From: Bacillota bacterium
Lineage (GTDB): Bacteria; Bacillota; Clostridia; Acetivibrionales; DTU013
NCBI GenBank assembly: GCA_023435745.1
Contig: JAEZMD010000019.1
Location: 124,001-188,000 of the forward strand
Reading direction: 5' to 3'
DNA length: 64,000 nucleotides
Below the pieces are notes generated by a model, which made no database searches, was not told where the DNA came from, and was given only the letters and a program-made list of their open reading frames with translations. Position numbers and translations under genes: made by a program. This document shows, in pieces, positions 43,048 through 51,020 of the stretch (position 1 is its first letter; every line of letters starts with the position of its first letter).

Positions 43048-44066
43048 GAATTCTCCTCAATGAAGTCAGCCATCTCGGCTATCGCCTTTGTCAGTCGTGG
43101 TCCGGGCCGTGAAATCTCATCTGAATTCAAGTTCAGTACCCTTTTGTTTTTGACAGCCTTCATCTCCTGCCAGCCATCACGCCCCATAATCTCATCAACA
43201 GGCAGCAAGCCTTCTCCGAAATACATCGCAATAGTTACAATGTAATCGGGATTACGCTCAATGACCTGCTCCTGAGATACCTCGCCCCAGCCCTGGACAT
43301 CTTCAAAAGCGTTTTTCAGACCCAGCATGGCCGCAAGCTCGTTCATGAAGGTTCCGCTTCCAGCTGCCCAAAGCCCATACTCCAGCGGAGAAACCTCAAA
43401 GTAGACGGTCTGGGTACCATCGCCCGACACTTTTCCCGATAGCTCGGCAAAGGCCGTCTTCATGTCATTGACCACCTGAGCAGCTTCAGTATCCCTGCCT
43501 GTGATTGTACCAATTAAGCCGATAGCGGTATAAACGCCTTCAATATCCTGAGCGTTGACGGCAATGACCTCGATACCTGCATCCTCAAGGGCTGCAACCT
43601 GCTCCTTTGTCTGAGACATTATACTCATAATGACGACCTGCGGCTCAAGCGCTATAATCTGCTCGATATTGGTTTCAGAGCCGGATTGTACGGCAGGCAC
43701 ATTCTTGACCTCAGCCGGATAGTCGCAGTACTCTCCCCGGCCGACAAGAGTATCTCCCGCCCCTATGGCGTAAAGGATCTCACAGTCGGAGGCTGCAAGC
43801 GCAACGATTTTCTCAGCGGGCTTGTCAAGCATAATCTCCCGCCCCATCATGTCTGTAACAGCGATGGCGGTAGATGCGTGTTCCGGTGTCGCATCCGAAG
43901 CAGTCCCGGCTGTAGTCCCATTGGAAAGCTCATTTGTCCGCTCCTGTCCGGACCCTTCCGCGGACTGTGCGCATCCGCCGGCAAGCACTGTCATAAAGAG
44001 CATGCTCAGCAGTATTGCAGTATACCTTAGCCTTGTGGTGTACCGTGTGTGATTAGTGGTTTTCAT
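43044..44066 (-). CDS. btuF: Cobalamin/metal-chelate ABC transporter substrate-binding lipoprotein
   Basis: A 340-residue class III binding protein. The ATG at 44066 follows AAAGGGG; the frame is open 25 codons further but without a ribosome site. Lipobox LAGGC (Cys near 32), a Ser/Thr/Gly linker, then the two-lobed domain beginning ITVTDMMGREI-like (AVTDMMGREIMLDKPAEKIV). It catches the corrinoid outside the cell. First gene of the riboswitch-controlled operon. Confidence 0.88.
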   Translation of the reverse strand: MKTTNHTRYTTRLRYTAILLSMLFMTVLAGGCAQSAEGSGQERTNELSNGTTAGTASDATPEHASTAIAVTDMMGREIMLDKPAEKIVALAASDCEILYAIGAGDTLVGRGEYCDYPAEVKNVPAVQSGSETNIEQIIALEPQVVIMSIMSQTKEQVAALEDAGIEVIAVNAQDIEGVYTAIGLIGTITGRDTEAAQVVNDMKTAFAELSGKVSGDGTQTVYFEVSPLEYGLWAAGSGTFMNELAAMLGLKNAFEDVQGWGEVSQEQVIERNPDYIVTIAMYFGEGLLPVDEIMGRDGWQEMKAVKNKRVLNLNSDEISRPGPRLTKAIAEMADFIEENS

Positions 44067-44144
44067 TAAATATTCCCCTTTCAAATGTTTGCAATGAATA
44101 GTTTGAGAGGAGCACATAGGATTTGCTGCGCAAATGGCCATAAC

Positions 44145-44178
44145 AAAAAAGTTGCTCCCCCAAGATTGAGGGGCAACT
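44145..44178 (-). terminator. Riboswitch expression-platform terminator
   Basis: On the minus strand AGTTGC-CCCTC pairs with GGGGG-GCAACT (one mismatch), then six Ts. It lies between the cobalamin aptamer and btuF and would stop transcription when cobalamin is bound. Confidence 0.8.
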
Positions 44179-44221
44179 CAGAAAGCAAAACAGACTTGCT
44201 TGGTAAATCTCAACCCCAGGA

Positions 44222-44394
44222 GTGTAAATGTGTAATCAGGTCTCCCGACTTAGCTTCATCCTACTTTGGCGTCTTCCCGTTAAAAAACAGTGACTCGTGC
44301 CATTTCGTCAACTTCACGGTTACTGGGATAGTCCGGAAATCACATCCGGTTCCCTTGGCATCTTGCAATGCCAGCACTAACGTGCAAATACACA
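44222..44394 (-). ncRNA. Cobalamin riboswitch aptamer
   Basis: Read on the minus strand, the region contains the conserved core AAGGGAACCGGATGTGA, then CCGGACTATCCCAGTAACCGTGA, GTCACTG, and the B12 box AGTCGGGAGACCTG (44250-44237). Outer stem P1 is formed by GTGTATTTGCAC (44394-44383) and ACACATTTACAC-type sequence near 44233-44222. These are the hallmarks of the AdoCbl class. It controls the btuF-btuC-btuD operon through the terminator just downstream. Confidence 0.93.
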
Positions 44395-44530
44395 AGCTAT
44401 TCATTTATTCTGATTATAGCATTGCCATATTTATTGTCAATGTCTCAAAAAAATATGACGAAAAGATTCAATGAAGCATTACCGTTAAGAACGTTTTTGA
44501 TATTGTGCATAAAAAAAGTGATATAATTTT

Positions 44531-44562
44531 CTTGACATTAACGTTACGTCAAGGTGTATCGT
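44531..44562 (+). promoter_or_regulatory. MerR-type promoter/operator with 19-bp spacer
   Basis: TTGACA (44532-44537) and TATCGT (44557-44562) are separated by 19 bp, the long spacer that MerR-type activators correct by twisting DNA. The spacer holds the dyad CTTGAC-ATTAACGTTAC-GTCAAG centred on TAACGTTA, the operator form of TipA/BmrR-like regulators. It indicates autoregulation of the next gene. Confidence 0.8.
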
Positions 44563-44584
44563 AAAATTGCCAGGAGGTGAGAAG

Positions 44585-45349
44585 TTGGAATATACCGTGC
44601 AAAAGCTGGGAAAATTGGCGTCAGTCAGTCCCAGAACACTGCGATATTACGATGAAATTGGAATTCTGAAGCCGGCAAGAATCAATTCTTCAGGGTATCG
44701 TATTTATGGAAAGCAGGAAGTAAGCAGGCTGCAACAAATACTATTCTACAGAGAGCTGGGTGTAAATCTGGAAAGCATAAAAGAAATTATTACCGCACAG
44801 CATTTTGATGCCGCAGATGCATTAAGAAAGCACCGCGAAAGACTTTTAGAAAAACGGGAACAGCTGGACTTGCTAATCGCTAATGTCGAAAAGACAATAG
44901 CAGAATCAGAAGGGAGAATTATCATGACGGATAGAGAAAAATTTGAAGGGTTTAAGCAAAAACTGGTTGACGACAATGAAAAGCAGTATGGCAAAGAGAT
45001 ACGGGAAAAGTATGGAGACGAACAGGTTGAAATGTCAAACAAAAAGGTCAAAAACATGACAGAGAAACAATATGCGCAGGTTGAAAAGCTGAATGCCGAG
45101 TTAATGGATACTTTGAAGAAGGCTTTCAGGGCCGGAGACCCTGCGGGAGAATTGGCACAAAAGGCAGCGGACCTGCATCGCCAATGGCTGTGCTATTTCT
45201 GGGACTCTTATACAAAAGAGGCTCATGCGGGGATTGCACAGATGTACGTGGACGACGCAAGGTTTACAGCTTTTTATGACAGGGAGCAGCCCGGCACAGC
45301 AGAGTTTTTAAGGGACGCTGTCCTAATCTACACAGGAATGAAGAAATAA
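44585..45349 (+). CDS. MerR family regulator with TipAS-like ligand domain
   Basis: A 254-residue activator. The winged helix (VQKLGKLASVSPRTLRYYDEIGIL, ending SGYRIYG) occupies residues 3-72, a coiled-coil dimer helix about 78-115, and a TipAS domain (FWDSYTKEAHAGIAQMYVDD and a Tyr/Phe-rich end) about 130-250. TipAS domains bind thiopeptides or other amphipathic drugs. The start is TTG at 44585 with AGGAGGTGA; the earlier TTG at 44567 lies before that site. An operator with a 19-bp spacer lies right upstream. No drug pump is encoded next to it. Confidence 0.9.
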   Translation: MEYTVQKLGKLASVSPRTLRYYDEIGILKPARINSSGYRIYGKQEVSRLQQILFYRELGVNLESIKEIITAQHFDAADALRKHRERLLEKREQLDLLIANVEKTIAESEGRIIMTDREKFEGFKQKLVDDNEKQYGKEIREKYGDEQVEMSNKKVKNMTEKQYAQVEKLNAELMDTLKKAFRAGDPAGELAQKAADLHRQWLCYFWDSYTKEAHAGIAQMYVDDARFTAFYDREQPGTAEFLRDAVLIYTGMKK

Positions 45350-45447
45350 CAGGGCAATTTTTGAGAACTCTTCGGCAATACCTGACAATACTTACGGATT
45401 GCATCAGAGTATAATAATGAAAAAAGCGTTATTATGGAGGATTTAAA

Positions 45448-47250
45448 ATGGCCGAATATAAGAATTTCGGGATTGCCGTATATTTCTCAACCCGCTGCCT
45501 TGCCGGCATCACAACGATTGAAGCGTTTGAAAAAGAGTTTGCTTTCCTGGAGAAGCATCTGAAGATCTCAAAGGTATATCTTGAGACGCACCGCGATGAC
45601 ATGGACGTGTCTGCGGACCTGCTGAAGTCAGTGAAGCGCTTTTTTGAGAGCAAAAGGATAAAGGTTTCCGGCGGCATTACCACCACCCTGTTCCAAACTC
45701 TTGAAAACAAGCCGTTGATCGATGAGACAGGCATTTTTGGCTGCGGAGGAACTGTTCTCGGGAAAAACGCACAGCTTCTCCCGTCGCCTGTAAAGGGCAA
45801 AAAGACTATCTGGCAGACGCTGTGCTACACAAACCCGGTCGAACGGCAAAAGCTTAAGGAGATCTCGGAGTTTACCGCGTCCATATTTGATGAGTTCATC
45901 TTGGACGATTTTTATTTTACAAGCTGCACCTGTGAATCCTGTATCAAAGCAAAGGGCGGCAAGAGCTGGGAGCAGTTCAGGCTGGAGCTGATGGCGGAGG
46001 TCTCTCAGACCCTCGTGATAGAACCGGCGAAAAAAGTCAACCCAAAATGCAACATAATCATCAAGTACCCCAACTGGTACGAAGCATATCAAGAAACAGG
46101 CTATAACACTGAAATAGAGTCTCAACTGTTTGATGAAATCTATACAGGCACAGAGACAAGGGACACCAATCATTCCTTGCAGCATCTGCCCCGATACGGC
46201 AGCTATTCGCTGATGCGCTGGATGGAAAATGTCAAGCCGGGTAAAAATGGAGGCGGGTGGATCGACCCCCATCAGGGGATTCAGAATCTTGCATACTATC
46301 TGGAGCAGGCCTATCTGACCTACTTCGCGAAGGGCCGCGAATTGATGCTCTTCTGCTACAGCTGGATTGTGGATACAGTTTTTGTTCCGCCTCTCGGATT
46401 TGAGCTGGAGAAGCTGGATCAGGTCCTTGGCGGGATGGGCAGCCCCGTCGGCATTCCGGTATACGAACCGCACCATGCCCATGGCGAAGACCATCTCTAT
46501 GACTATCTTGGTATGGCCGGTCTGGCCTTTGAACCCAAGCCCGCATTTCCTGAAACAAAATCTCTGATCCTTCTCACGCAGAACAGCGTAAGAGACGAAC
46601 AGGTCCTTGACAAGATGAAAGAGCACCTGCTCCATGGCGGCGATGTCTGTATCACCTCAGGCTTTTTGAAAGCCATGCAGGGCAATGGCATCGAGGATTT
46701 TACATCGGCGCGTTATTCAGACAAGAAAGTCTGTACAAAGGATTACTTAGTCTTCGGCCACGGCTCTGCCTTCAACGGCGAATATTATGGCAGGAACGAG
46801 GCTCTGCTTCCGATCCTCGGCTATATGAACAACTCAGCTGACTGTCTTATCGCAGCACGCAAGGAGGACAACAATTTCCCACTGCTCCTGCAGAACGGAT
46901 ATGCCAACGGAACAATATATACGCTTACTGTTCCCGATGATTATGCGGACTTCTACAAATACCCGCAGGAGGTTCTGACTGCACTCCGCCAGTACCTGAT
47001 GAGCAGCCTTGGCATTTATATGGAGGGCGGCGACAATGTGGGTATTTTCTTGTATGACAACGGAACCTTTATCGTAGAATCCTTCCTGGATCATAGTGCA
47101 AGGATAAGGCTTCATGTGGCAACCGGCACGAAGAAGCTGACAGATGTCAGGACCGGCGTAGAAGTGGCTCCATTGCTGCGCAGTGAAAGCGAAAGCGTCT
47201 TTGAGATACCGCTGATGCCTGTATACTATAGGGTGTTCAAGCTGGCGTAG
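45448..47250 (+). CDS. 600-residue protein of unknown family, glycoside-hydrolase-like
   Basis: A soluble protein without signal peptide or membrane helix. Residues 1-370 have a TIM-barrel look, with VYLETHRDDMDVS, FDEFILDDFYFTSCTCESCIKAKG (a C-x-C-x2-C cluster beside a DD pair, as in some GH42-like and uncharacterised hydrolases), IIIKYPNWYEAY and LMLFCYSWI on successive strands. Residues 400-520 resemble the trimerisation domain of beta-galactosidases, and the final 80 residues a beta sandwich. The overall plan suggests a hydrolase of the GH42-related superfamily, but no catalytic pair can be named. GGAGG precedes the ATG. It is a single gene between the MerR regulator and a small convergent gene. 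Confidence 0.7.
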   Translation: MAEYKNFGIAVYFSTRCLAGITTIEAFEKEFAFLEKHLKISKVYLETHRDDMDVSADLLKSVKRFFESKRIKVSGGITTTLFQTLENKPLIDETGIFGCGGTVLGKNAQLLPSPVKGKKTIWQTLCYTNPVERQKLKEISEFTASIFDEFILDDFYFTSCTCESCIKAKGGKSWEQFRLELMAEVSQTLVIEPAKKVNPKCNIIIKYPNWYEAYQETGYNTEIESQLFDEIYTGTETRDTNHSLQHLPRYGSYSLMRWMENVKPGKNGGGWIDPHQGIQNLAYYLEQAYLTYFAKGRELMLFCYSWIVDTVFVPPLGFELEKLDQVLGGMGSPVGIPVYEPHHAHGEDHLYDYLGMAGLAFEPKPAFPETKSLILLTQNSVRDEQVLDKMKEHLLHGGDVCITSGFLKAMQGNGIEDFTSARYSDKKVCTKDYLVFGHGSAFNGEYYGRNEALLPILGYMNNSADCLIAARKEDNNFPLLLQNGYANGTIYTLTVPDDYADFYKYPQEVLTALRQYLMSSLGIYMEGGDNVGIFLYDNGTFIVESFLDHSARIRLHVATGTKKLTDVRTGVEVAPLLRSESESVFEIPLMPVYYRVFKLA

Positions 47251-47278
47251 CTTATTTGTCCGCCATGCAGGTTTACTG

Positions 47279-47548
47279 TTACCACTCCGGGCAGATCCGG
47301 TTATTCCTGGCTTGGACTCCTTCTACGGAATTCAGCTTTTTTTCCAATGCATTTATTTCTTCATCGGAGCCGATGAGCTGCAGTATGATAAGGCCTTCAT
47401 TTGAACAGGCATCCGCTGCAGCATCTGCTTCGTGCAAGCCGAGCCTCATCTTGATCATGCATCCCGACTCAGTCAGCGCATCCTGCAGTTTCACCGCATT
47501 TTTAACCCTATTGTTAAGAACCAGAATCATAATGTTATGACAATTCAT
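47279..47548 (-). CDS. Small ACT-like/ferredoxin-fold protein (89 aa)
   Basis: A compact alpha-beta protein: strand MILVLNN, helix VKLQDALTESG, strand IKMRLGL, strand GLIILQLIG, helix EEINALEKKLNSVEG, strand VQARNNRI. This beta-alpha-beta-beta-alpha-beta order is that of ACT-like regulatory domains, close in size to those encoded near iron hydrogenase genes, but no such genes are here. AGGAGG precedes the ATG, and a TATAAT at 47598-47593 may be its -10 box. It is divergent from the trp operon. Role unknown. Confidence 0.65.
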   Translation of the reverse strand: MNCHNIMILVLNNRVKNAVKLQDALTESGCMIKMRLGLHEADAAADACSNEGLIILQLIGSDEEINALEKKLNSVEGVQARNNRICPEW

Positions 47549-47642
47549 TGAATAGCCTCCTTCAAATAGTTGTGTGCTTGATATCCAATTTAATTATATC
47601 CGATAACCAGGTAAACTAACATGATTTTTTTTACATTTTTGG

Positions 47643-47671
47643 TTGCACTGTGTATCGCCGCGTGTTATAAT
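47643..47671 (+). promoter_or_regulatory. trp operon promoter
   Basis: TTGCAC (47643-47648), 17 nt, TATAAT (47666-47671), with TG one base before the -10 box (extended -10). The start point is near 47678, giving a leader of about 155 nt. Confidence 0.8.
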
Positions 47672-47738
47672 TTCAAGAACTAAGACTAGTGCAGTTAAGA
47701 TGAGAGCAGTAAAAAGAGTAGTGAATACGAGACAAACT

Positions 47739-47791
47739 GAGAAGAGAAGAGAATTGACGAGATGAGATGAGAAGAGCTGAGATGGGCTGAT
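47739..47791 (+). promoter_or_regulatory. TRAP-type binding site: eleven triplets at 5-nt period in the trp leader
   Basis: GAG occurs at 47739, 47744, 47749, 47759, 47764, 47769, 47774 and 47779, always in the same 5-nt register; TTG (47754), GGG (47784) and GAT (47789) fill the remaining three positions. Eleven NAG-like triplets with 2-nt spacers over 53 nt is what the eleven-subunit trp RNA-binding attenuation protein (MtrB) wraps. Further GAG/TAG triplets lie upstream at 47702, 47716, 47719 and 47729. Confidence 0.8.
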
Positions 47792-47803
47792 AAGCCTTAT
47801 TCT

Positions 47804-47823
47804 CTCCTTCGAATCAGAAGGAG
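47804..47823 (+). promoter_or_regulatory. Hairpin sequestering the trpE ribosome site
   Basis: CTCCTTC (47804-47810) pairs with GAAGGAG (47817-47823), loop GAATCA. The 3' arm is the ribosome site of trpE. The same pyrimidine arm, extended to ATTCTCT (47799-47805), can pair instead with AGAGAAT (47748-47754) in the GAG array, so TRAP binding would free it to hide the ribosome site. Confidence 0.65.
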
Positions 47824-47832
47824 GTAAGCATT

Positions 47833-49317
47833 TTGTTCTATCCGGATCTGGAAAAAGTCAGACAGTTATCTGAAGAGTACAACATTATACCGGTGTCCTT
47901 TGAGGCCTATGCAGATCTCGACACGCCGATCAGCATTTTTAAACGCCTGGAGGAACGCAGCTTTTGTTTTCTGCTGGAAAGCGTTGAAGGCGGAGAAAAG
48001 TGGGGCAGGTATTCCTTTATCGGGAAAAACCCTTTTTTAATTGTGAAAGGCAGCGCAAGTCAAACGGAACTGAAATATCGCGACGGCAGGTCGGAGAGCG
48101 TGGGAAGCAATCCTTTTACAGTCCTTAAGGAGCTGATGTCGCAGTACAAAGGCGCGCCCATGAAGGAGCTGCCCAGATTCAACGGCGGCGCCGTCGGCTT
48201 TTTCGGCTATGACACAGCACGCTATTTCGAGAAGCTGCCCAACGTACCTGAGGACGATATCGGTATCCCTGAGCTTCACTTCATGTTTGCGGATGAGATC
48301 ATCGCCTTCGACCACTTCAAGCATAAGCTCCATATCATTGTGAACCTTCATACTGAGGGCTCCATAGAAAGGCAATACAGCACTGTCGTCAGCAGGATAA
48401 GGGAAATATACCGTGATCTGAAGGCGGCCGGCCAAACCTTGACCGACGCAGTCATTCCAAAATCTCCGTCCGGGATCCAGCCGCTGGAGGTTACAAGCAA
48501 TATCAGCCGTGAGCACTTCTGCGAAAATGTATTGAAGGCAAAGGAATATATCAGGAACGGAGACATCTTTCAGGTTGTGCTCTCCCAGAGGCTCTGCGTA
48601 AAAACAGCCTGCAGCCCCTTTAACGTCTACAGGGCGCTGCGTACCATCAACCCGGGTCCATATATGTACTATCTGAAATTTGACGGATATACGCTGGCAG
48701 GTTCTTCTCCCGAGATGCTTGTACGGGTGGACGATAAAAGGGTTGAAACCTGCCCGATTGCCGGGACACGTAAGCGCGGCGCCACGCCGGAACAGGATGA
48801 GGCATTGGAAAAGGAGCTTCTGGCGGATGAAAAAGAACGCGCGGAGCACATAATGCTAGTGGATCTGGGCCGAAACGACATCGGCAAGGTTTCCCGGTTC
48901 GGTTCCGTGAAAGTAGATTCTCTTATGCATATCGAACGCTTTTCCCACGTCATGCACATCGTAAGCCATGTCTCCGGTGAACTCAGGGATGGGGTCACCG
49001 CTTTCGATGCGCTATCGTCGGTACTTCCGGCTGGCACTCTATCCGGTGCGCCCAAAATCAGAGCGATGGAGATTATTGATGAGCTTGAGAGCGTCAAGCG
49101 CTGCCAATATGGCGGAGCGGTCGGTTATTTGAGCTTTGACGGTAATCTGGACAGCTGTATCACTATTCGGACAATTGTATTCAAGGACGGCCACGCTTAC
49201 ATTCAGGCAGGAGGCGGCATCGTGGCGGACTCCGTGCCGGAGCTGGAATTCGAGGAATCCATGAATAAGGCCAAAGCGCTGCTGAGGGCCATTGAAGAAG
49301 GGAGGAATATACGATGA
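47833..49317 (+). CDS. trpE: Anthranilate synthase component I
   Basis: A 494-residue enzyme making anthranilate from chorismate with TrpG. The N-terminal domain carries feedback-site residues (LLESVEGGEKWGRYSFIG, with the L-L-E-S motif that binds tryptophan). The chorismate-binding domain has CPIAGTRKRG near 315, DLGRNDIGKVS near 360 and AGTLSGAPKIRAMEIIDELE near 410. The start is TTG, 7 nt after AAGGAGG. First gene of trpEGDCF, under a leader with TRAP-like sites. Confidence 0.95.
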   Translation: MFYPDLEKVRQLSEEYNIIPVSFEAYADLDTPISIFKRLEERSFCFLLESVEGGEKWGRYSFIGKNPFLIVKGSASQTELKYRDGRSESVGSNPFTVLKELMSQYKGAPMKELPRFNGGAVGFFGYDTARYFEKLPNVPEDDIGIPELHFMFADEIIAFDHFKHKLHIIVNLHTEGSIERQYSTVVSRIREIYRDLKAAGQTLTDAVIPKSPSGIQPLEVTSNISREHFCENVLKAKEYIRNGDIFQVVLSQRLCVKTACSPFNVYRALRTINPGPYMYYLKFDGYTLAGSSPEMLVRVDDKRVETCPIAGTRKRGATPEQDEALEKELLADEKERAEHIMLVDLGRNDIGKVSRFGSVKVDSLMHIERFSHVMHIVSHVSGELRDGVTAFDALSSVLPAGTLSGAPKIRAMEIIDELESVKRCQYGGAVGYLSFDGNLDSCITIRTIVFKDGHAYIQAGGGIVADSVPELEFEESMNKAKALLRAIEEGRNIR

Positions 49318-49880
49318 TCCTCCTGATAGACAATTATGACTCCTTTACATACAATCTTTATCAGTACGTCGGGGAGCTGGACCCTGACATAGAGGTCTGC
49401 CGGAATGACTCTCTGACCGTGGAGGAAGCGGCGGCAAAGCAGCCCAGTCATATCATCATTTCGCCGGGTCCCGGCTATCCTGCCTCTGCGGGAATCTCAA
49501 TCGAAACAGTCCGCAGACTGGGCGACCGGATCCCGATCCTGGGAGTTTGCCTGGGGCATCAGGGCATTGGCGAGGCATATGGAGGCAAAGTGATACACGC
49601 GCCGCAGCAGGTACACGGCAAGGCGTCGGAAATTGAATTACAGCCCGGTTGCGCTATTTTTGAGGGACTGCCTTCAAGGATCATGGCTGCAAGATACCAT
49701 TCTCTGGTCGTTGAACGGGAAACGCTGCCCGATGTGCTTCAGGTTACTGCCCTCACGCGGGCCGGAGAGATTATGGGGCTGAAGCATAAAAAATACAATG
49801 TTTTCGGCATACAGTTTCACCCGGAATCCATATTGACAGGTGAAGGGAAGACCATACTTAAGAATTTTCTGAAACTATGA
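49314..49880 (+). CDS. trpG: Anthranilate synthase component II (glutamine amidotransferase)
   Basis: A 188-residue class I amidotransferase supplying ammonia to TrpE. The triad is visible: Cys in GVCLGHQGIGE near 82 and His and Glu in QFHPESIL near 170. Its ATG overlaps the trpE stop (ATGA). It may also serve folate synthesis, since no separate pabA is seen in this window. About 100 nt follow before trpD, holding a second GAG array. Confidence 0.95.
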   Translation: MILLIDNYDSFTYNLYQYVGELDPDIEVCRNDSLTVEEAAAKQPSHIIISPGPGYPASAGISIETVRRLGDRIPILGVCLGHQGIGEAYGGKVIHAPQQVHGKASEIELQPGCAIFEGLPSRIMAARYHSLVVERETLPDVLQVTALTRAGEIMGLKHKKYNVFGIQFHPESILTGEGKTILKNFLKL

Positions 49881-49936
49881 ATTGTAAAGGCAATCAACCA
49901 GGCAGGTCTATTGAGATAAAACGGGCCGGTTTGAAA

Positions 49937-49980
49937 TAGAACAAGCTGAGAAGAGAGAGGAAGAGAAGAGAGGAGAATAG
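49937..49980 (+). promoter_or_regulatory. Second TRAP-type GAG array, over the trpD ribosome site
   Basis: GAG at 49948, 49953, 49963, 49968 and 49973 and TAG at 49978 share one 5-nt register; position 49958 reads AGG with a GAG one base earlier, and AAG (49943) and TAG (49937) extend it upstream. The array covers the purine-rich ribosome site and stops 3 nt before the trpD ATG, so bound protein would block translation initiation directly. Confidence 0.7.
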
Positions 49981-49982
49981 CA

Positions 49983-51020
49983 ATGATAAAGCCAGTACTA
50001 AGAAAACTTCTTGCAAAAGAAAATTTGACGCAAACAGAAGCAATGGGGGCGATGGACTGCATCATGAGCGGCAATGCAACACAGTCGCAAATCGGAGGGT
50101 TTTTGACAGCATTGGGATACAAGGGCGAGACAACGGAGGAAATCATCGGCTTCGCAAAGGCGATGAGAGAGAAGGCAGCAAAGGTGGAGCATTCTCTGCC
50201 CTACTGCATCGATACCTGCGGCACAGGTGGAGACGGTGCGAAAACCTTCAATATCTCGACCGCCGCTGCCTTCGTAGCCGCAGCGGCAGGCGCTAAAATC
50301 GCCAAGCACGGAAACAGGGCAATGTCCAGCAACAGCGGCAGCGCCGATGTCCTGGAGGCTTTAGGTGTAATAATTGATCTGACAGCTGCACAGGTAGGGA
50401 AATGTCTTGAGGAGGTGGGCATCGGCTTTATGTTTGCCCAATTGTTTCACCAATCCATGAGGCATGCGGCAGGCGTCAGAAAAGAATTAGGCGTCAGGAC
50501 TGTTTTCAACATCCTCGGTCCCCTCACTAATCCGGCCGGTGCGAAAGGTCAGCTGCTGGGTATCTTCGATGGAAATCTGACAGGCACGATAGTCGAAGCG
50601 CTACGTGGTCTTGGGACGGAACGCGCAATGGTCGTTCATGGCTGCGACGGTCTTGATGAAATCACGACTACCGGTCCGACGAAAATTGCTGAACTTAAGG
50701 ACGGAAGGATCACAGAATATTATTTGGACGCCTTGGATCTGGGAATACCGAGAGCAGCTTCGAAAGACATTTCAGGAGGAGATGCGGCTTACAATGCCGG
50801 ACTGATCCGTTCCATTCTTTCAGGCAAGCCGGGCGCCGGACGTGATATCGTTCTGGTAAATGCAGCTGCCGCACTGTATGTTGCAAAACAGGCAGATACT
50901 CTGCAGGAAGGCATTGTTACGGCAGCAAGGGTGATCGATAACGGAAAAGCGGCGGCAAAGCTGGATGAGCTTTGTGCTTTTTCAAAAGCAGAACGTTCTG
51001 CCGAGGAGGTTTCAGCATGA
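49983..51020 (+). CDS. trpD: Anthranilate phosphoribosyltransferase
   Basis: A 345-residue enzyme that joins anthranilate to phosphoribosyl diphosphate. Motifs: DTCGTGGDGAKTFNIST near 78 (PRPP loop), KHGNRAMSS near 105, and GPLTNPAGAKGQ near 180. The C-terminus ends in a short extension with Glu/Ser. The ribosome site lies inside the second GAG array. Translation is coupled to trpC by an ATGA overlap. Confidence 0.95.
   Translation: MIKPVLRKLLAKENLTQTEAMGAMDCIMSGNATQSQIGGFLTALGYKGETTEEIIGFAKAMREKAAKVEHSLPYCIDTCGTGGDGAKTFNISTAAAFVAAAAGAKIAKHGNRAMSSNSGSADVLEALGVIIDLTAAQVGKCLEEVGIGFMFAQLFHQSMRHAAGVRKELGVRTVFNILGPLTNPAGAKGQLLGIFDGNLTGTIVEALRGLGTERAMVVHGCDGLDEITTTGPTKIAELKDGRITEYYLDALDLGIPRAASKDISGGDAAYNAGLIRSILSGKPGAGRDIVLVNAAAALYVAKQADTLQEGIVTAARVIDNGKAAAKLDELCAFSKAERSAEEVSA

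Noticed and set aside
47678..47832. T-box or Trp leader-peptide attenuator before trpE
   Set aside because: No GGTGG-type T-box sequence, no specifier stem and no short ORF with Trp codons; no terminator with a U run.
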